From contig NZ_MCGV01000001.1 in NCBI RefSeq assembly GCF_001705235.1, positions 1,860,001 through 1,924,000 on the forward strand: a stretch of DNA of 64,000 bases. The letters are read 5' to 3'. Position numbers and translations under genes: made by a program. Positions 1 through 9,250 of this stretch are shown piece by piece. The notes beneath the pieces are model-generated. The model saw nothing but the letters and a program-made list of their open reading frames with translations, was not told the origin of the DNA and did no database searches. Source of the stretch: Clostridium pasteurianum. Lineage in GTDB: Bacteria; Bacillota; Clostridia; Clostridiales; Clostridiaceae. Within the stretch, counting starts at the first letter, position 1, and every line of letters begins with the position of its first letter.

Positions 1-377
1 TGAGCCAATATTATAGAAGGTGTCGCTACATCTGCCATTTTTAGAAAACTTAATTTTTTGCGTTTCGTATACAAATAAGCTGCTAAAAGCCCAAATATCA
101 AGCCACCATGAATAGCGAGACCACCATTTCTTATATTTATCATATCCCAAACATTACCGTTATATGTTTTAAACTGAAATATAACATAATAAAGTCTTGC
201 TCCAATTATACCTATAGGTAGGGATATAAGCACAACATCTAGTACAGACTCATAATCAACATCCCTCCATTTTGAATTTATATAAGCTATAAAAAGGCCT
301 AAAACCACCCCTGTAGCTATAAAAATTCCATACCATCTTATTTGAAGTCCAAATAATGTAAATGCAATAGGATTCAA
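1..377 (-). CDS. lgt: Prolipoprotein diacylglyceryl transferase (partial, N-terminal part)
   Basis: Lgt transfers diacylglycerol from phosphatidylglycerol to the lipobox cysteine of prolipoproteins in the membrane. The translated minus strand begins [16 protein letters not shown], the typical Lgt N-terminus, and continues through hydrophobic segments to [12 protein letters not shown], containing the conserved HGG catalytic region. About 125 residues are present; the gene runs off the left edge. I chose a TTG start at 377 because AGAGGAAG lies about nine bases upstream; the in-frame GTG at 386 sits directly on that ribosome binding site. It is divergent from the PBP gene at 683. Family assignment is clear; only the end is missing. 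Confidence 0.9.
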   Translation of the reverse strand, partial: MNPIAFTLFGLQIRWYGIFIATGVVLGLFIAYINSKWRDVDYESVLDVVLISLPIGIIGARLYYVIFQFKTYNGNVWDMINIRNGGLAIHGGLIFGLLAAYLYTKRKKLSFLKMADVATPSIILA

Positions 378-682
378 AAAAATCACTTCCTCTTTTATCT
401 ATATATTACTATAAACGCGATAGTCTTATTTTAACATAAACTTTTAACTTTTTTAATGGTTATGTTTTAAATAAGTGTGAATAACAGTCCCATTAAAAAT
501 AAGTCATGGTAATAATTCCATTATAAAGCATTATGAAACGTTATAATTAAATTTATTATACAGTTTAAGTATTAAAACCTTATAATTACACTTATATCTA
601 ATTTATTTTAAAAATCAAATATGATATAATTTAAGGTATGTTTTTAATCCTTTTATTAGGTTAAATGAGAGGAGAATCTAAA

Positions 683-2488
683 TTGAAAAAAAGGCATATT
701 AATCCAAGGCTTATTTTAGGCAGAAAATTGTTTGCAGTTTTTTTTATTTTTCTTATTGTATTTTCCGCATTAATGTTTAAACTTTTCTCTATAATGTTCA
801 CGCATTCAAATGAGTATAAGGAGAAAGCCTTAAAACAACGGGTAAATCAAGTTACAATTTATCCTAAGCGCGGAGATATACTTGATAGAAATGGTAATAA
901 ACTTGCCACAAGTATAAGTGATTATAAAATAGATGTCGATATGAACACCTTAAGTTTATCTTTAAAAAACAATAAAATGACACTAAAAACACTTTGCGAC
1001 AAATTATCACAGATTTTAGGTACACCTTCTGATAAAATTTATTCAATTCTATCAGCTAAATCTTCTAATGGAGTGCCTGTAAAATTTGTAACACTTGCAA
1101 GACAAATTGGGAAAACAAAAGTTGATAAAATAAATGCACTTGGCATAACCGGTTTTGTTGCTTCAGATGACACCTTACGAGTTTATCCGAATAACAATTT
1201 TCTTGCAGAAGTACTCGGATTTACAAATTCTAATGGAGATGGAGTAGCTGGTGTAGAGTTATCCTACAATAAAGTTCTTGCAGGAACACCTGGTTATAAA
1301 ACTATTGAAACTGACGTTACAAGAAAGCAGCTTCCTTATGGTAATTCTGAATATGTAGCTCCAAAAAACGGTAAGGATGTAACTTTAACTATAGATAAAT
1401 CTATACAAGACTATGCTGAGCAATCTGCCGAACAGGCATTATCTGATAATAAAGCTAAAGCTGTTTCAATAACCGTAATGAACCCAAAAACAGGCGAAAT
1501 CCTAGCAATGGTAAATAAACCTGATTATAATCCTAACAACCCGTATGTAAAACAACCGGGAATATCACAGTCTACGGATGAATTATTTCAAAATAGTGCA
1601 GTTCAAAAAACTTTTGAGCCTGGATCAATTTTTAAAGTTATAACTGCCTACACGGGACTCGCAACCGGAACAGTAAAAGATCCAACCGCTGTAGATTATA
1701 GCTGTGATGGAAGCATATCCGTAAACGGAACTGTTATTCATTGTTGGCAACTGTCTGGACATGGTGGCGAAAGCTTCATTGATATTTTAAAACATTCATG
1801 CAATGTTGGTTTCGTAGAACTTGGTCAAAAAATCGGAAAGGATAATCTTCTTAAGTACATTGACATGTTTGGTTTTGGTCATAAAACTGGCATAGATCTT
1901 CCTGGAGAAGTTTCAGGACTCGTAAGACCAAGCGATAAGGTCAATTTAGTCGATTTATCAAATATAGCATTTGGACAAGGTATTGGCCTTACCACTGTTC
2001 AATACATGGCCGCTTTCAATGCTGTAGCAAATGGCGGAACCTGGATAAGACCTCACGTAATGAAGGACGTAACAGGAATGAAAAATGGACATCCTGTAAC
2101 TACACCATATGCTGATTACAAAAAAAATATACTAGATCCTAATATAGCTGCACAATTAAGAGGTTATCTCAGAAAAGTAGTTGGTGACAAAGATGGTGTT
2201 GGTAAGAATGCAGATATTCCTGAATATGACATAGCCGGTAAAACTGGTACAGCACAAAAAGCAGATCCAAAAACAGGTGGATATACTCCTGGAAAATATA
2301 TTTCTTCTTTTGCAGGTATGGCACCAGCCAACGATCCTCAAATTACATTGCTTGTTTCAGTGGACGAGCCTGGTACTGGAAGTTATTATGCCTCAGATAC
2401 AGCAGCACCTGTTGTTAAGGATCTTTATCAAAAAATCTTTAACTATATGATAATAAACGGAAAACTTAATTTACCTGCAACTAAATAA
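683..2488 (+). CDS. Class B penicillin-binding protein (PBP2/SpoVD/FtsI family transpeptidase)
   Basis: A D,D-transpeptidase that cross-links peptidoglycan, anchored by one N-terminal membrane helix (about residues 16-40) with the rest outside the cell. An N-terminal dimerisation domain (RGDILDRNG) is followed by the transpeptidase domain with SxxK (GSIFK, Ser near residue 315), SxN (HSCN, near 372) and KTGTAQ near the C-terminus. At ~601 residues it lacks PASTA domains, so it resembles a SpoVD- or PBP2-like protein without that tail. The start is TTG 683, eight bases after AGAGGAG; the in-frame ATG at 665 precedes that site. A terminator hairpin follows. Whether it acts in division, elongation or sporulation cannot be decided here. 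Confidence 0.9.
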   Translation: MKKRHINPRLILGRKLFAVFFIFLIVFSALMFKLFSIMFTHSNEYKEKALKQRVNQVTIYPKRGDILDRNGNKLATSISDYKIDVDMNTLSLSLKNNKMTLKTLCDKLSQILGTPSDKIYSILSAKSSNGVPVKFVTLARQIGKTKVDKINALGITGFVASDDTLRVYPNNNFLAEVLGFTNSNGDGVAGVELSYNKVLAGTPGYKTIETDVTRKQLPYGNSEYVAPKNGKDVTLTIDKSIQDYAEQSAEQALSDNKAKAVSITVMNPKTGEILAMVNKPDYNPNNPYVKQPGISQSTDELFQNSAVQKTFEPGSIFKVITAYTGLATGTVKDPTAVDYSCDGSISVNGTVIHCWQLSGHGGESFIDILKHSCNVGFVELGQKIGKDNLLKYIDMFGFGHKTGIDLPGEVSGLVRPSDKVNLVDLSNIAFGQGIGLTTVQYMAAFNAVANGGTWIRPHVMKDVTGMKNGHPVTTPYADYKKNILDPNIAAQLRGYLRKVVGDKDGVGKNADIPEYDIAGKTGTAQKADPKTGGYTPGKYISSFAGMAPANDPQITLLVSVDEPGTGSYYASDTAAPVVKDLYQKIFNYMIINGKLNLPATK

Positions 2489-2529
2489 CATCATACACCA
2501 GATTTGAGTTTTAGCTCACTATCTTTATT

Positions 2530-2582
2530 AATCCAATTAAGCATTCTTAATATTTTATTCAATGCTTAATTGGATTTTTTTA
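2530..2582 (+). terminator. Intrinsic terminator after the PBP gene
   Basis: A 16-bp perfect stem, AATCCAATTAAGCATT at 2530-2545 against its complement at 2561-2576, is followed by a T run. It lies about 40 bases after the PBP stop. Confidence 0.85.
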
Positions 2583-2620
2583 TTAATAAACCTTGGTAAA
2601 AAATCATAGAATATTTAGAT
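2583..2620 (+). repeat. B-element remnant (left arm only)
   Basis: It carries the subtype-2 left-arm sequence (AATAAACCTTGGTAAAAAATC...) that also occurs in the complete copy at 2833. It stops where a C element begins at 2621, so it looks like a copy broken by C insertion. Confidence 0.6.
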
Positions 2621-2680
2621 ATTATCATACGTGATATTGGGGTTATGCCAATTATTGTTCTTAACCCAACACCAGTACTT
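2621..2680. repeat. C-element remnant (degenerate)
   Basis: It begins ATTATCATACGTGATATTGGGG and continues with degenerate versions of the C terminal repeat (TTATTGTTCTTAACCCAAC). It lies inside a broken B arm, as several other C copies do. Confidence 0.5.
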
Positions 2681-2788
2681 TCCTAATATAAAATTCTAAT
2701 GCTAAAAACAAATTTCTCGCATGCTGACAACCAAAGCCATGTCAGCACCCTGCAAACTAACTATATTCAATGCACATTATTTACGCCC

Positions 2789-2818
2789 AAAATTCCGTAG
2801 GCACGGAGGAATTTTTTC
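2789..2818 (+). repeat. A hairpin, subtype 2
   Basis: A small stem-loop, AATTCCGTAGGCACGGAGG followed by AATTTTTTCC. The same sequence recurs at about 9590, 36205 and (reversed) 54925, each time on the gene-distal side of a subtype-2 B palindrome. Confidence 0.75.
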
Positions 2819-2832
2819 CTTGTTTCACCTTT

Positions 2833-3032
2833 AAAGAGAAGAAACAGTGCTGAAGGAACGGTTTAAAAAAATCCTAATAAGTCTTGGTAAAAAAATCATA
2901 GAATACTTAGATATTTCAATTTGTCTGAGCTTCTTTTCAGCGAGTTATTGAAATATCTTAGTATTCTATGATTTTTTTTGCCTTAGACTTATAGAATTTT
3001 TTTAATGTTCCAAAGCACTGTTTCTTCTCTTT
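2833..3032. repeat. B palindromic element, subtype 2, at the 3' end of the YgjP-type gene
   Basis: A 200-nt imperfect palindrome. The outer arm AAAGAGAAGAAACAGTGCT (2833) is exactly complementary to 3014-3032. Inner arms carry AAAAAAATCATAGAATACTTAGA, split here as AAAAAAATCATAG and AATACTTAGA, and its near complement. The asymmetric loop reads TTTGTCTGAGC...GCGAGTTATT. The right arm ends one base from the stop codon of the minus-strand gene at 3034. Confidence 0.9.
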
Positions 3033-3033
3033 C

Positions 3034-3738
3034 TTAAACATTCACGTACTTGTCTAATTCATCTCTTCTTGCTTCCCAATCTGGTATAAAATTGCTTACA
3101 TAATTATAAAATTCTTTTCTATGATTCCTATATTTTACATGACATAATTCATGAACTATAACATATTCTATGCATACTTTAGGAGTTTTTATTAACTGGG
3201 TATTTAAAACTATTTTATTTTGTGATGGGCTATAGCTCCCCCATTTTGATTTCATTTTTCTTATACTTAGCTGTGGCTTTTCATCATACATTCCACTAAA
3301 TAATTTATATACTTGATCATACAAAAATTTTAATTCTATCGAGGCAACCTTCTTGTACCATTTTTCTGCATAACTTTTTTTATACTTGAAATTATCTTTT
3401 TCCTTTACATACATATATATGTTATTCCCAAAAATCCTCATTTTATTTTTTATGCCTTTTTTAACTATAAGCTTGTATGGCGTTCCAAAAATATAAAATG
3501 TGTCACCATCTGAATATTTGATTTCTTCATTTACGTCAATAATATTTTCTATCCTCTTCATCTGCTTTAATATCCACTTCATTTTTTTATATACAACTTC
3601 TTTTACATATTCATCTGATACATTCTGGGGAGCAGTTACCTCTATACCGAAGTTCTTATTAACAGAAATTTTTATGCTCTTTCTTTCCTTACGAACCAGT
3701 GAAAATTCAATTTTTTGATTCATATACTCAATATTCAT
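3034..3738 (-). CDS. YgjP-type (DUF45) zinc metallopeptidase
   Basis: A predicted cytosolic zinc-dependent peptidase of the YgjP/WLM-like family. The signature is HELCHVKYRNHRKEF around residue 190, with the HExxH zinc site and a downstream WEARRDELD segment, the usual position of the third ligand. The N-terminal half is rich in beta strand and lysine, as in the family. At 234 residues it has family length. Substrates of YgjP proteins are unknown; in some genomes they are linked to restriction modules, but none is seen here. It is divergent from rarA, with a 430-base gap. Its stop codon abuts a B palindrome that would form its 3' UTR. Confidence 0.85.
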   Translation of the reverse strand: MNIEYMNQKIEFSLVRKERKSIKISVNKNFGIEVTAPQNVSDEYVKEVVYKKMKWILKQMKRIENIIDVNEEIKYSDGDTFYIFGTPYKLIVKKGIKNKMRIFGNNIYMYVKEKDNFKYKKSYAEKWYKKVASIELKFLYDQVYKLFSGMYDEKPQLSIRKMKSKWGSYSPSQNKIVLNTQLIKTPKVCIEYVIVHELCHVKYRNHRKEFYNYVSNFIPDWEARRDELDKYVNV

Positions 3739-4172
3739 GGCGCTTTCTTTCCCTTTTCATTTAAAATTTAAATATTTTATTACGATACTAAATTTATAAT
3801 ATTCCCATAAGTATCCCTCCCCCCACATTTAAATATTTTAAAATTTCGTTTCATCAGTTTAGTTTTATAAATTAACCATGATTTTCCTACAATTTTTTCT
3901 ATTTTTAATGATATAAGCTATTATTTTAACATTATCTTGAAGGTTATAAGTTTAATTTACGTATTTGTATAAGTTTATTATAACATAATATTTATTTTTT
4001 TACATATTTCATCATTAATTATTATTTTCGTTTTAATCTAGGTAAGTACATTTTTTTAACATTGTAAAAGTAACATTAGATCTGTTCATTATTTTTTATC
4101 TATAGCATTGAATATATTTTAATGCTATAATTGTTTGAAACATATGTTCGTATTTTGAAAGGAGATATTAAC
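3739..4172. other. Intergenic region without a recognisable gene
   Basis: It is very AT-rich and lies between the divergent YgjP-type and rarA genes. I see no repeat element, RNA gene or credible ORF; it must hold both promoters. Confidence 0.6.
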
Positions 4173-5486
4173 ATGAACTATAATCAAGGTTCATTATTTG
4201 AGAACAAAAATAGTACTCCCCTGGCTGAACGCATGAGGCCAAGAACTTTAGATGAATATATAGGTCAAGGGCATATATTAGGAAAAGGAAAAGCTCTTAG
4301 AAATATGCTCAAGAACGATAACATTACTTCAATGATATTCTGGGGGCCTCCAGGTGTTGGTAAAACAACTCTGGCCATGATAATAGCTGCTATGACTAAA
4401 TACGAATTTATTGAATTTAGTGCAGCAACTTCAGGAATAAATGAAATTAAGAAGGTTATGCTAAAGGCTGAAAATAATAAACGTTTTGGAATACGCACTT
4501 TACTTTTTATAGATGAAATTCACAGATTCAACAAATCTCAACAGGATATTTTTCTGCCTCATGTCGAAAATGGAGATATAGTTCTAATAGGTGCAACTAC
4601 AGAAAATCCGTCCTTCGAAATTAATTCCGCATTACTTTCAAGGTGTAGAGTTTTTGTTATGAAGCCACTTTCTATAGAAAATATAGTTGAACTTTTAAAA
4701 AATACCCTTAATGATTCAAGAGGCTTTAAAAACAAAAAAATACGAATTTCAGATAAGCTTTTAAATTCAATAGCAATATACTCAAATGGAGATGCTCGAA
4801 CTTCTCTTAATGTTCTTGAAATGGCGGTGCTAAGCAGCAAATCAAAAGATGGAACTATGACCATAACTAAAAATATATTAGAAGACTGTATGCAGAATAA
4901 ATCACTTTTGTATGATAAAAACGGCGAAGAGCATTATAATTTAATTTCTGCTTTGCACAAATCCATGAGAAATAGTGACCCTGATGCTGCAATTTATTGG
5001 CTTGCTAGAATGCTGGAAGGTGGGGAAAATCCTCTGTATATAGCAAGAAGACTTATACGTTTTTCTTCTGAAGATGTAGGTGTTGCTGATACTAATGCTT
5101 TGAATGTAGCGGTAAATGTTTATAATGCCTGTCACTATATAGGCATGCCTGAATGCAGCGTAAACCTTACAGAAGCTGTAGTTTATCTATCCTTAGCCCC
5201 TAAATCAAATTCTCTTTATGCTGCATATGAAAAAGCAAAAAAGGATGCAAAAGAAACTCTCTCCGAAGGTGTTCCTCTTAATCTCAGAAATGCCACAACG
5301 AAACTAATGTTAAGTTTGGGTTATTCAAAAGGCTATAAATACGCACATGATTTTGAAAATAAAGTAACAAACATGCAGTGTATGCCTGATAATTTAAAAA
5401 ATCAGAAATACTATTTTCCAACAGAAGAAGGTAATGAGAAAAAATTTAAAAGCAGAATGGAGTATTTGAAAAAAATCAAAAATTAA
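4173..5486 (+). CDS. rarA: Replication-associated recombination protein A (AAA+ ATPase)
   Basis: RarA/MgsA is a clamp-loader-like AAA+ ATPase acting at stalled replication forks. The N-terminus reads PLAERMRPRTLDEYIGQ, typical of RarA; Walker A is GPPGVGKTT and Walker B LLFIDEIHRFN, followed by sensor 1 GATTENPSFEIN and SRCRVF. The C-terminal half contains the conserved MLEGGENPLYIARRL region that supports tetramerisation. At 437 residues it is full length. The ATG at 4173 was chosen because AAAGGAG precedes it by eight bases; an upstream in-frame ATG at 4131 has no such site. It is a single gene, followed closely by a palindrome at 5492. Confidence 0.95.
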   Translation: MNYNQGSLFENKNSTPLAERMRPRTLDEYIGQGHILGKGKALRNMLKNDNITSMIFWGPPGVGKTTLAMIIAAMTKYEFIEFSAATSGINEIKKVMLKAENNKRFGIRTLLFIDEIHRFNKSQQDIFLPHVENGDIVLIGATTENPSFEINSALLSRCRVFVMKPLSIENIVELLKNTLNDSRGFKNKKIRISDKLLNSIAIYSNGDARTSLNVLEMAVLSSKSKDGTMTITKNILEDCMQNKSLLYDKNGEEHYNLISALHKSMRNSDPDAAIYWLARMLEGGENPLYIARRLIRFSSEDVGVADTNALNVAVNVYNACHYIGMPECSVNLTEAVVYLSLAPKSNSLYAAYEKAKKDAKETLSEGVPLNLRNATTKLMLSLGYSKGYKYAHDFENKVTNMQCMPDNLKNQKYYFPTEEGNEKKFKSRMEYLKKIKN

Positions 5487-5491
5487 GGAAG

Positions 5492-5646
5492 AAAAATTAA
5501 GAATGAATGTAACTTTTTCTCAATTTCACTATGAAAACTCTTAAACTTATAAGTTTTTTCATTTCAACTAATGGAAATGTTCTTTTCTAAATTAGTAGAT
5601 TTTCCAAAGCAAAGCGTCAGAAAATCATCATTCATTCTTAATTTTT
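5492..5646. repeat. Long hairpin downstream of rarA (divergent B-like element)
   Basis: Perfect 18-bp arms, AAAAATTAAGAATGAATG at 5492-5509 and its complement at 5629-5646, enclose about 120 nt. The arms begin six bases after the rarA stop. The enclosed segment includes an A-like motif near 5600 (GATTTTCC...GAAAATC). The architecture recalls B, but the arm sequence is unrelated. Confidence 0.7.
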
Positions 5647-5710
5647 ATTTTAATATGACAGATCCAAACCCATATATGATTCCTGCAGTTTAATTACGGC
5701 TTATGCCGTT

Positions 5711-5778
5711 ACTATTAAGATTACCTGTATAGGGTTACGAGATAATGGGTCTTTTTTACCCAAGCCCCTGGATGATTA
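5711..5778. repeat. C-element, partial (right end), abutting the EXLDI gene stop
   Basis: It contains ATAATGGGTCTTTTTTACCC then AAGCCCC and a GATTATA end, matching the C right terminal repeat. The preceding CTATTAAGATTACCTGTAT matches C internal sequence. The end coincides with the stop codon of the minus-strand gene at 5776. Confidence 0.65.
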
Positions 5779-6378
5779 TATATTAAGTACCTCAACTTCG
5801 CTGTCAAATTTCACAATTTCCTCTATTGTTTCATCTGGTATATCGCTTAAATTTCGTACTATTTCTTTTACTGTACTGTATAATTTATAAGAAAGCTCCT
5901 CTTTTATAATATACAGCTCTCTTTCAAAATCAAGATTAAGTTTTGAATATCTCATATGACTTTTATTTATATATACTAAAAACTTTCCCTTTTCAGTTTT
6001 ATATACAGTATATGAATGCTGAAGTACATCATCTCTTTGAAAATTACTTGCATCACATAAAACTCCATTTTCAGCAAAATAACCATTTGAAGTTTTCTTT
6101 ATAAATTTATTATCATTAATCCACCCACTATTAGCTATTTCTTTACCCATAAATTTTATTTGCCTAATAGTAGGTATTATAATGCTATTATTATAATTTT
6201 TAATCGTAAGACATACTTCCTTATTACTTTTTTCATTGCTCTGTATATAACTTTCTAACGCCTTACCAACTAAAGAAGATAACGACATATTATGATCTTT
6301 AGCAAAGTCCTCTGCTTCATCATAAATTTTTGCCTGTTCATCAGCAATATATATATTCTTTCTATTTGTCTGTGTCAT
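5776..6378 (-). CDS. EXLDI-type protein with ribbon-helix-helix-like N-terminus
   Basis: A hypothetical protein of 200 residues. The first ~45 residues (KNIYIADEQAKIYDEAEDFA, then LSSLVGKALESYI) have the spacing of an Arc/CopG-like ribbon-helix-helix DNA-binding segment. The last five residues, EVLNI, match the E-x-L-D/N-I ending that names the EXLDI family. The middle is a lysine- and tyrosine-rich predicted beta domain. It is transcribed on its own from an ATG preceded by GAGGT, with the MFS gene upstream on the same strand. A DNA-binding regulator is the likeliest role; no ligand or target is known. Family assignment is from memory of its ends, so moderate. Confidence 0.6.
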   Translation of the reverse strand: MTQTNRKNIYIADEQAKIYDEAEDFAKDHNMSLSSLVGKALESYIQSNEKSNKEVCLTIKNYNNSIIIPTIRQIKFMGKEIANSGWINDNKFIKKTSNGYFAENGVLCDASNFQRDDVLQHSYTVYKTEKGKFLVYINKSHMRYSKLNLDFERELYIIKEELSYKLYSTVKEIVRNLSDIPDETIEEIVKFDSEVEVLNI

Positions 6379-6510
6379 AATTTATACCTCCTATTCTCGC
6401 ATCAAACGTATACACACTATGCTTATATACTCATTGTACTACTTATGTTCAAAAAATCAATATAAAATATGACACTTTTAATATTAACTATAATTTATTT
6501 TAATTATTTT

Positions 6511-7923
6511 TTAAAAACGCTTCCTATATATTCTAAATGTAGTTAAAAATATTCCAAACAAACATATAAATACCAAAGTCATATACACATATCTCATTCC
6601 ATAAACAAAAACATCATCTCTTCCGAAAACATAGTCTACTACTCTATGTCCTATCTTAATACTCATAAAATTGTATAAAATAGTTGTAGATAATGTTATC
6701 CCTATCATTTGTCCTAAATTTCTTACTAGAGAATTAATACTGCCTGCTATTCCAAGCTTATTTTTAGAAACCGTAGACATTATTAGCGAATTGTTAGCTG
6801 GTTGAAAAAAGCCTTGTCCTAATGCTATTAAAACTATACACAATGCTGCATTTATTAAAAGAGAATGTTCATTCAAAAATGACATAAGTAAAAAACCGCC
6901 TGACATAGATATAAGTCCTACGAGTGTTAATATTTTTGCCCCTAGCTTATCTGACATATTGCCTGTAATAGGGGAAATTAAAGCTATAATTATTGGCTGA
7001 ATCATCATAAATAGTCCTGAATTTGCAGAAGACATTTTTAATGTATCCTGTAAATAAAATGGAATTATAATTATTGAAGCACTTATACAGACAAAAGATA
7101 CGAGAGCACAAAACAAACTTAATGAAAATAAATCATTCTTAAAAATTTCAAGATTCAAAAGTGGAAACTTAGTTTTCCTTTGTAATGCAATAAATACTAT
7201 TAAACAAATTATTGATAAAACAAAACTCACTATAATTATTGGATTTTTGTATCCAAGCTGCTGCTCGCCAATTAAAGACCCAAATAAGAGTATTATTACC
7301 ATAAAATATAATACTGATCCTTTTGTATCAAATTTTTCATCAATATTTTTACCTTTTGGAAGCACTAATAATCCTGCTATAAAAGCTATTATTCCTATAG
7401 GAACATTTACAAGAAATATATAATTCCAACTAAACAAACTTATGATGAAGCCACCTACTGGAGGACCTATCATTGTTCCTAGTGCAACTGCTGATGCTAA
7501 AATTCCAAGTGCTTTTCCTCTCTCCTCTTTAGGAAAAATTTGAGTTATAATACCTTGATTATTAGCCATATAGGCTCCAGCTCCTATACCCTGCAATACT
7601 CTAAAAATCAAAAGCATTATTAAAGAGCTTGAAAATCCACACATAAGTGAAGCAGCAGTAAACACTATAGTACCAATTTTAAATATACTTGACTTTCCCT
7701 TCATATCACCCAATCTTCCAAATATCAAAAGACTAGCACATATAACCATAACATAGCTAGCAACAACCCACTCTATTTCAGCCATACTCACTGAAAGCTT
7801 TTTCGCCATTACAGGTAATGCTACATTTACAATACTGCTGTCAACGCAAGATATAAAGGACATCATTACTACAACAAATAAAATAGTCCATTTGCTGTAA
7901 TGTTTATTTTCTACTAAATTCAT
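6511..7923 (-). CDS. MFS drug exporter, DHA2 (EmrB/QacA) family, 14 TM segments
   Basis: A predicted proton-driven multidrug exporter in the cytoplasmic membrane. Diagnostic features are the N-terminal SIVNVALPVMAKKL motif, motif A GRLGDMKGKSSIF after TM2, LQGIGAGAYMANN, and motif C in TM5 (GPPVGGFIISLFSWNYIFLVNVPIG). About 14 hydrophobic segments span 470 residues, the usual length for DHA2. It is divergent from an AraC-family regulator at 8110, a common arrangement in which the regulator controls the pump. The substrate cannot be inferred. The ATG follows an AAGGAAGG site. Confidence 0.9.
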   Translation of the reverse strand: MNLVENKHYSKWTILFVVVMMSFISCVDSSIVNVALPVMAKKLSVSMAEIEWVVASYVMVICASLLIFGRLGDMKGKSSIFKIGTIVFTAASLMCGFSSSLIMLLIFRVLQGIGAGAYMANNQGIITQIFPKEERGKALGILASAVALGTMIGPPVGGFIISLFSWNYIFLVNVPIGIIAFIAGLLVLPKGKNIDEKFDTKGSVLYFMVIILLFGSLIGEQQLGYKNPIIIVSFVLSIICLIVFIALQRKTKFPLLNLEIFKNDLFSLSLFCALVSFVCISASIIIIPFYLQDTLKMSSANSGLFMMIQPIIIALISPITGNMSDKLGAKILTLVGLISMSGGFLLMSFLNEHSLLINAALCIVLIALGQGFFQPANNSLIMSTVSKNKLGIAGSINSLVRNLGQMIGITLSTTILYNFMSIKIGHRVVDYVFGRDDVFVYGMRYVYMTLVFICLFGIFLTTFRIYRKRF

Positions 7924-8109
7924 TATTAAACTCGCCTTCCTTTTTTAGCATGTTATTGATATAATAAATTTTGTTATATAATGCATAAATTCTATTACAT
8001 TCTGCTTTATATAGATAAAACTTACGCCTATATATTAACAATATAGTTGTTATAATTCATTAATTATCTTGCTAAACATTAGCACTATTTTGCTATATAA
8101 GGAGGAACT

Positions 8110-8985
8110 ATGGAGAGAAATAATCAAAATTACTTTTATAAGAAAATGCCAGATAAAAATTTTGTTGTGGATATATTTAAAAAAAGTCATAATACTAAAG
8201 GTACTGTAATGAATGCACATTGGCATGAGCATCTCCAATTTTTTTATTTTATTAAGGGCAACGCACTACTTCGATGTGATTCTAAAGAAATACAGGTTTG
8301 TGCAAAAGACTTCATTGTCATAAACAGTAATGAACTTCATTATATGAAAAGCCTGTGTAATAACTTAACATACTATGTATTTAGAATAGATTTATCATTC
8401 CTCTTTAGTAATCAAGCTGACTCATGCCAAACCAAATTTATGACACCTCTTGCAAATAATCTGATTTCATTTAAAAACTTAGTTAGAAATAATACTAAGA
8501 TAGAGAAATGTTCTGAAAGCATTATAAAAGAATACTTTTCAAAGAAAATAGGCTTTGAACTTGCCATAAAATCATACGTGCTTAGATTAATAGTCATACT
8601 CCTCAGAAATTACATTGAAAAAATTTATACCAAAAAACAATTTGATTTTAAAGTAACCAAACTAAAACAAATTGATAATATATTGAAATATATACAAAGT
8701 AATTTCACTAAAAAAATAACTATAAATGAACTGGCAAATCTAGCCCACATCAGTAATTATCATTTTTGTAGACTTTTTAAACAATCTACCGGTAAAACAG
8801 TAATAGAATATATCAATGACTTGCGACTAAAAAAAGCTATACTGCTTTTAAAAGACAGCACACTAAATATAACTGAAATAGCCCTATCCTGCGGCTTTAA
8901 CGATGCAAATTACTTCAGTAGAGTTTTTAAAAACAATATAAAAATGTCACCTTCTCAAAAAAGAAGCGAAGTAAGAGTATTTTGA
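8110..8985 (+). CDS. AraC-family transcriptional regulator with cupin sensor domain
   Basis: A two-domain regulator. Residues ~35-110 form an AraC-type cupin (MNAHWHEHLQFFYFIKGNALL) that senses a small ligand; residues ~195-285 carry two helix-turn-helix motifs (ITINELANLAHISNYHFCRLFKQ and LNITEIALSCGFNDANYFSRVFKN). At 291 residues it is full length. The ATG follows AAGGAGGAACT. Its divergence from the DHA2 exporter suggests control of that pump. Oddly, the last six codons (EVRVF then TGA) lie inside the arm of a B palindrome, so the C-terminal tail may be element-derived. Confidence 0.88.
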   Translation: MERNNQNYFYKKMPDKNFVVDIFKKSHNTKGTVMNAHWHEHLQFFYFIKGNALLRCDSKEIQVCAKDFIVINSNELHYMKSLCNNLTYYVFRIDLSFLFSNQADSCQTKFMTPLANNLISFKNLVRNNTKIEKCSESIIKEYFSKKIGFELAIKSYVLRLIVILLRNYIEKIYTKKQFDFKVTKLKQIDNILKYIQSNFTKKITINELANLAHISNYHFCRLFKQSTGKTVIEYINDLRLKKAILLLKDSTLNITEIALSCGFNDANYFSRVFKNNIKMSPSQKRSEVRVF

Positions 8986-9158
8986 AACATTAAATAAAGC
9001 TCATAAGTCTAAGCTCCAAATTATAAAAAGACTAAGAAATTTTAATAACTCGCTGAAAAGAAGCTCAGACAAATTAAAATTACTAAGTCTTTTTATAATT
9101 TGAAGCAAGACTTATTGAGTTTTATTTAAATCGTTCCCAAAATACTCTTACTTCGCTT
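8964..9158. repeat. B palindromic element, subtype 1, overlapping the AraC gene end
   Basis: Its 21-base arm begins AAGCGAAGTAAGAGTATTT at 8964 and contains the last codons and stop of the AraC gene. It is exactly complementary to 9138-9158. Inner arms carry CTCCAAATTATAAAAAGACT and its near complement. The loop AATAACTCGC...GCTCAGACAAATT is inverted relative to the 2833 copy, matching the opposite gene strand. Confidence 0.9.
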
Positions 9159-9168
9159 ATAATAAAAG

Positions 9169-9250
9169 CACGGAGGAATTTTTTCCTTGCCTTACCCTAA
9201 AAATGAAGTAGCATTGATGACTTAACAATTTAAAAAAACTCTAATGAATG
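9169..9250. repeat. B-element remnant with A hairpin and a second copy of the ilvD-end arm
   Basis: CACGGAGGAATTTTTTCC (A, subtype 2) is followed by ATGAAGTAGCATTGATG at 9203 and AATTTAAAAAAACTC. This duplicates the left arm of the complete element at 9634. It is broken at 9251 by a C element. Confidence 0.7.

Noticed and set aside
2833-3032. B palindromes as simple intrinsic terminators
   Set aside because: They are far longer than terminators, have a conserved asymmetric loop and lack a T run directly after the stem; termination may be a side role of A.
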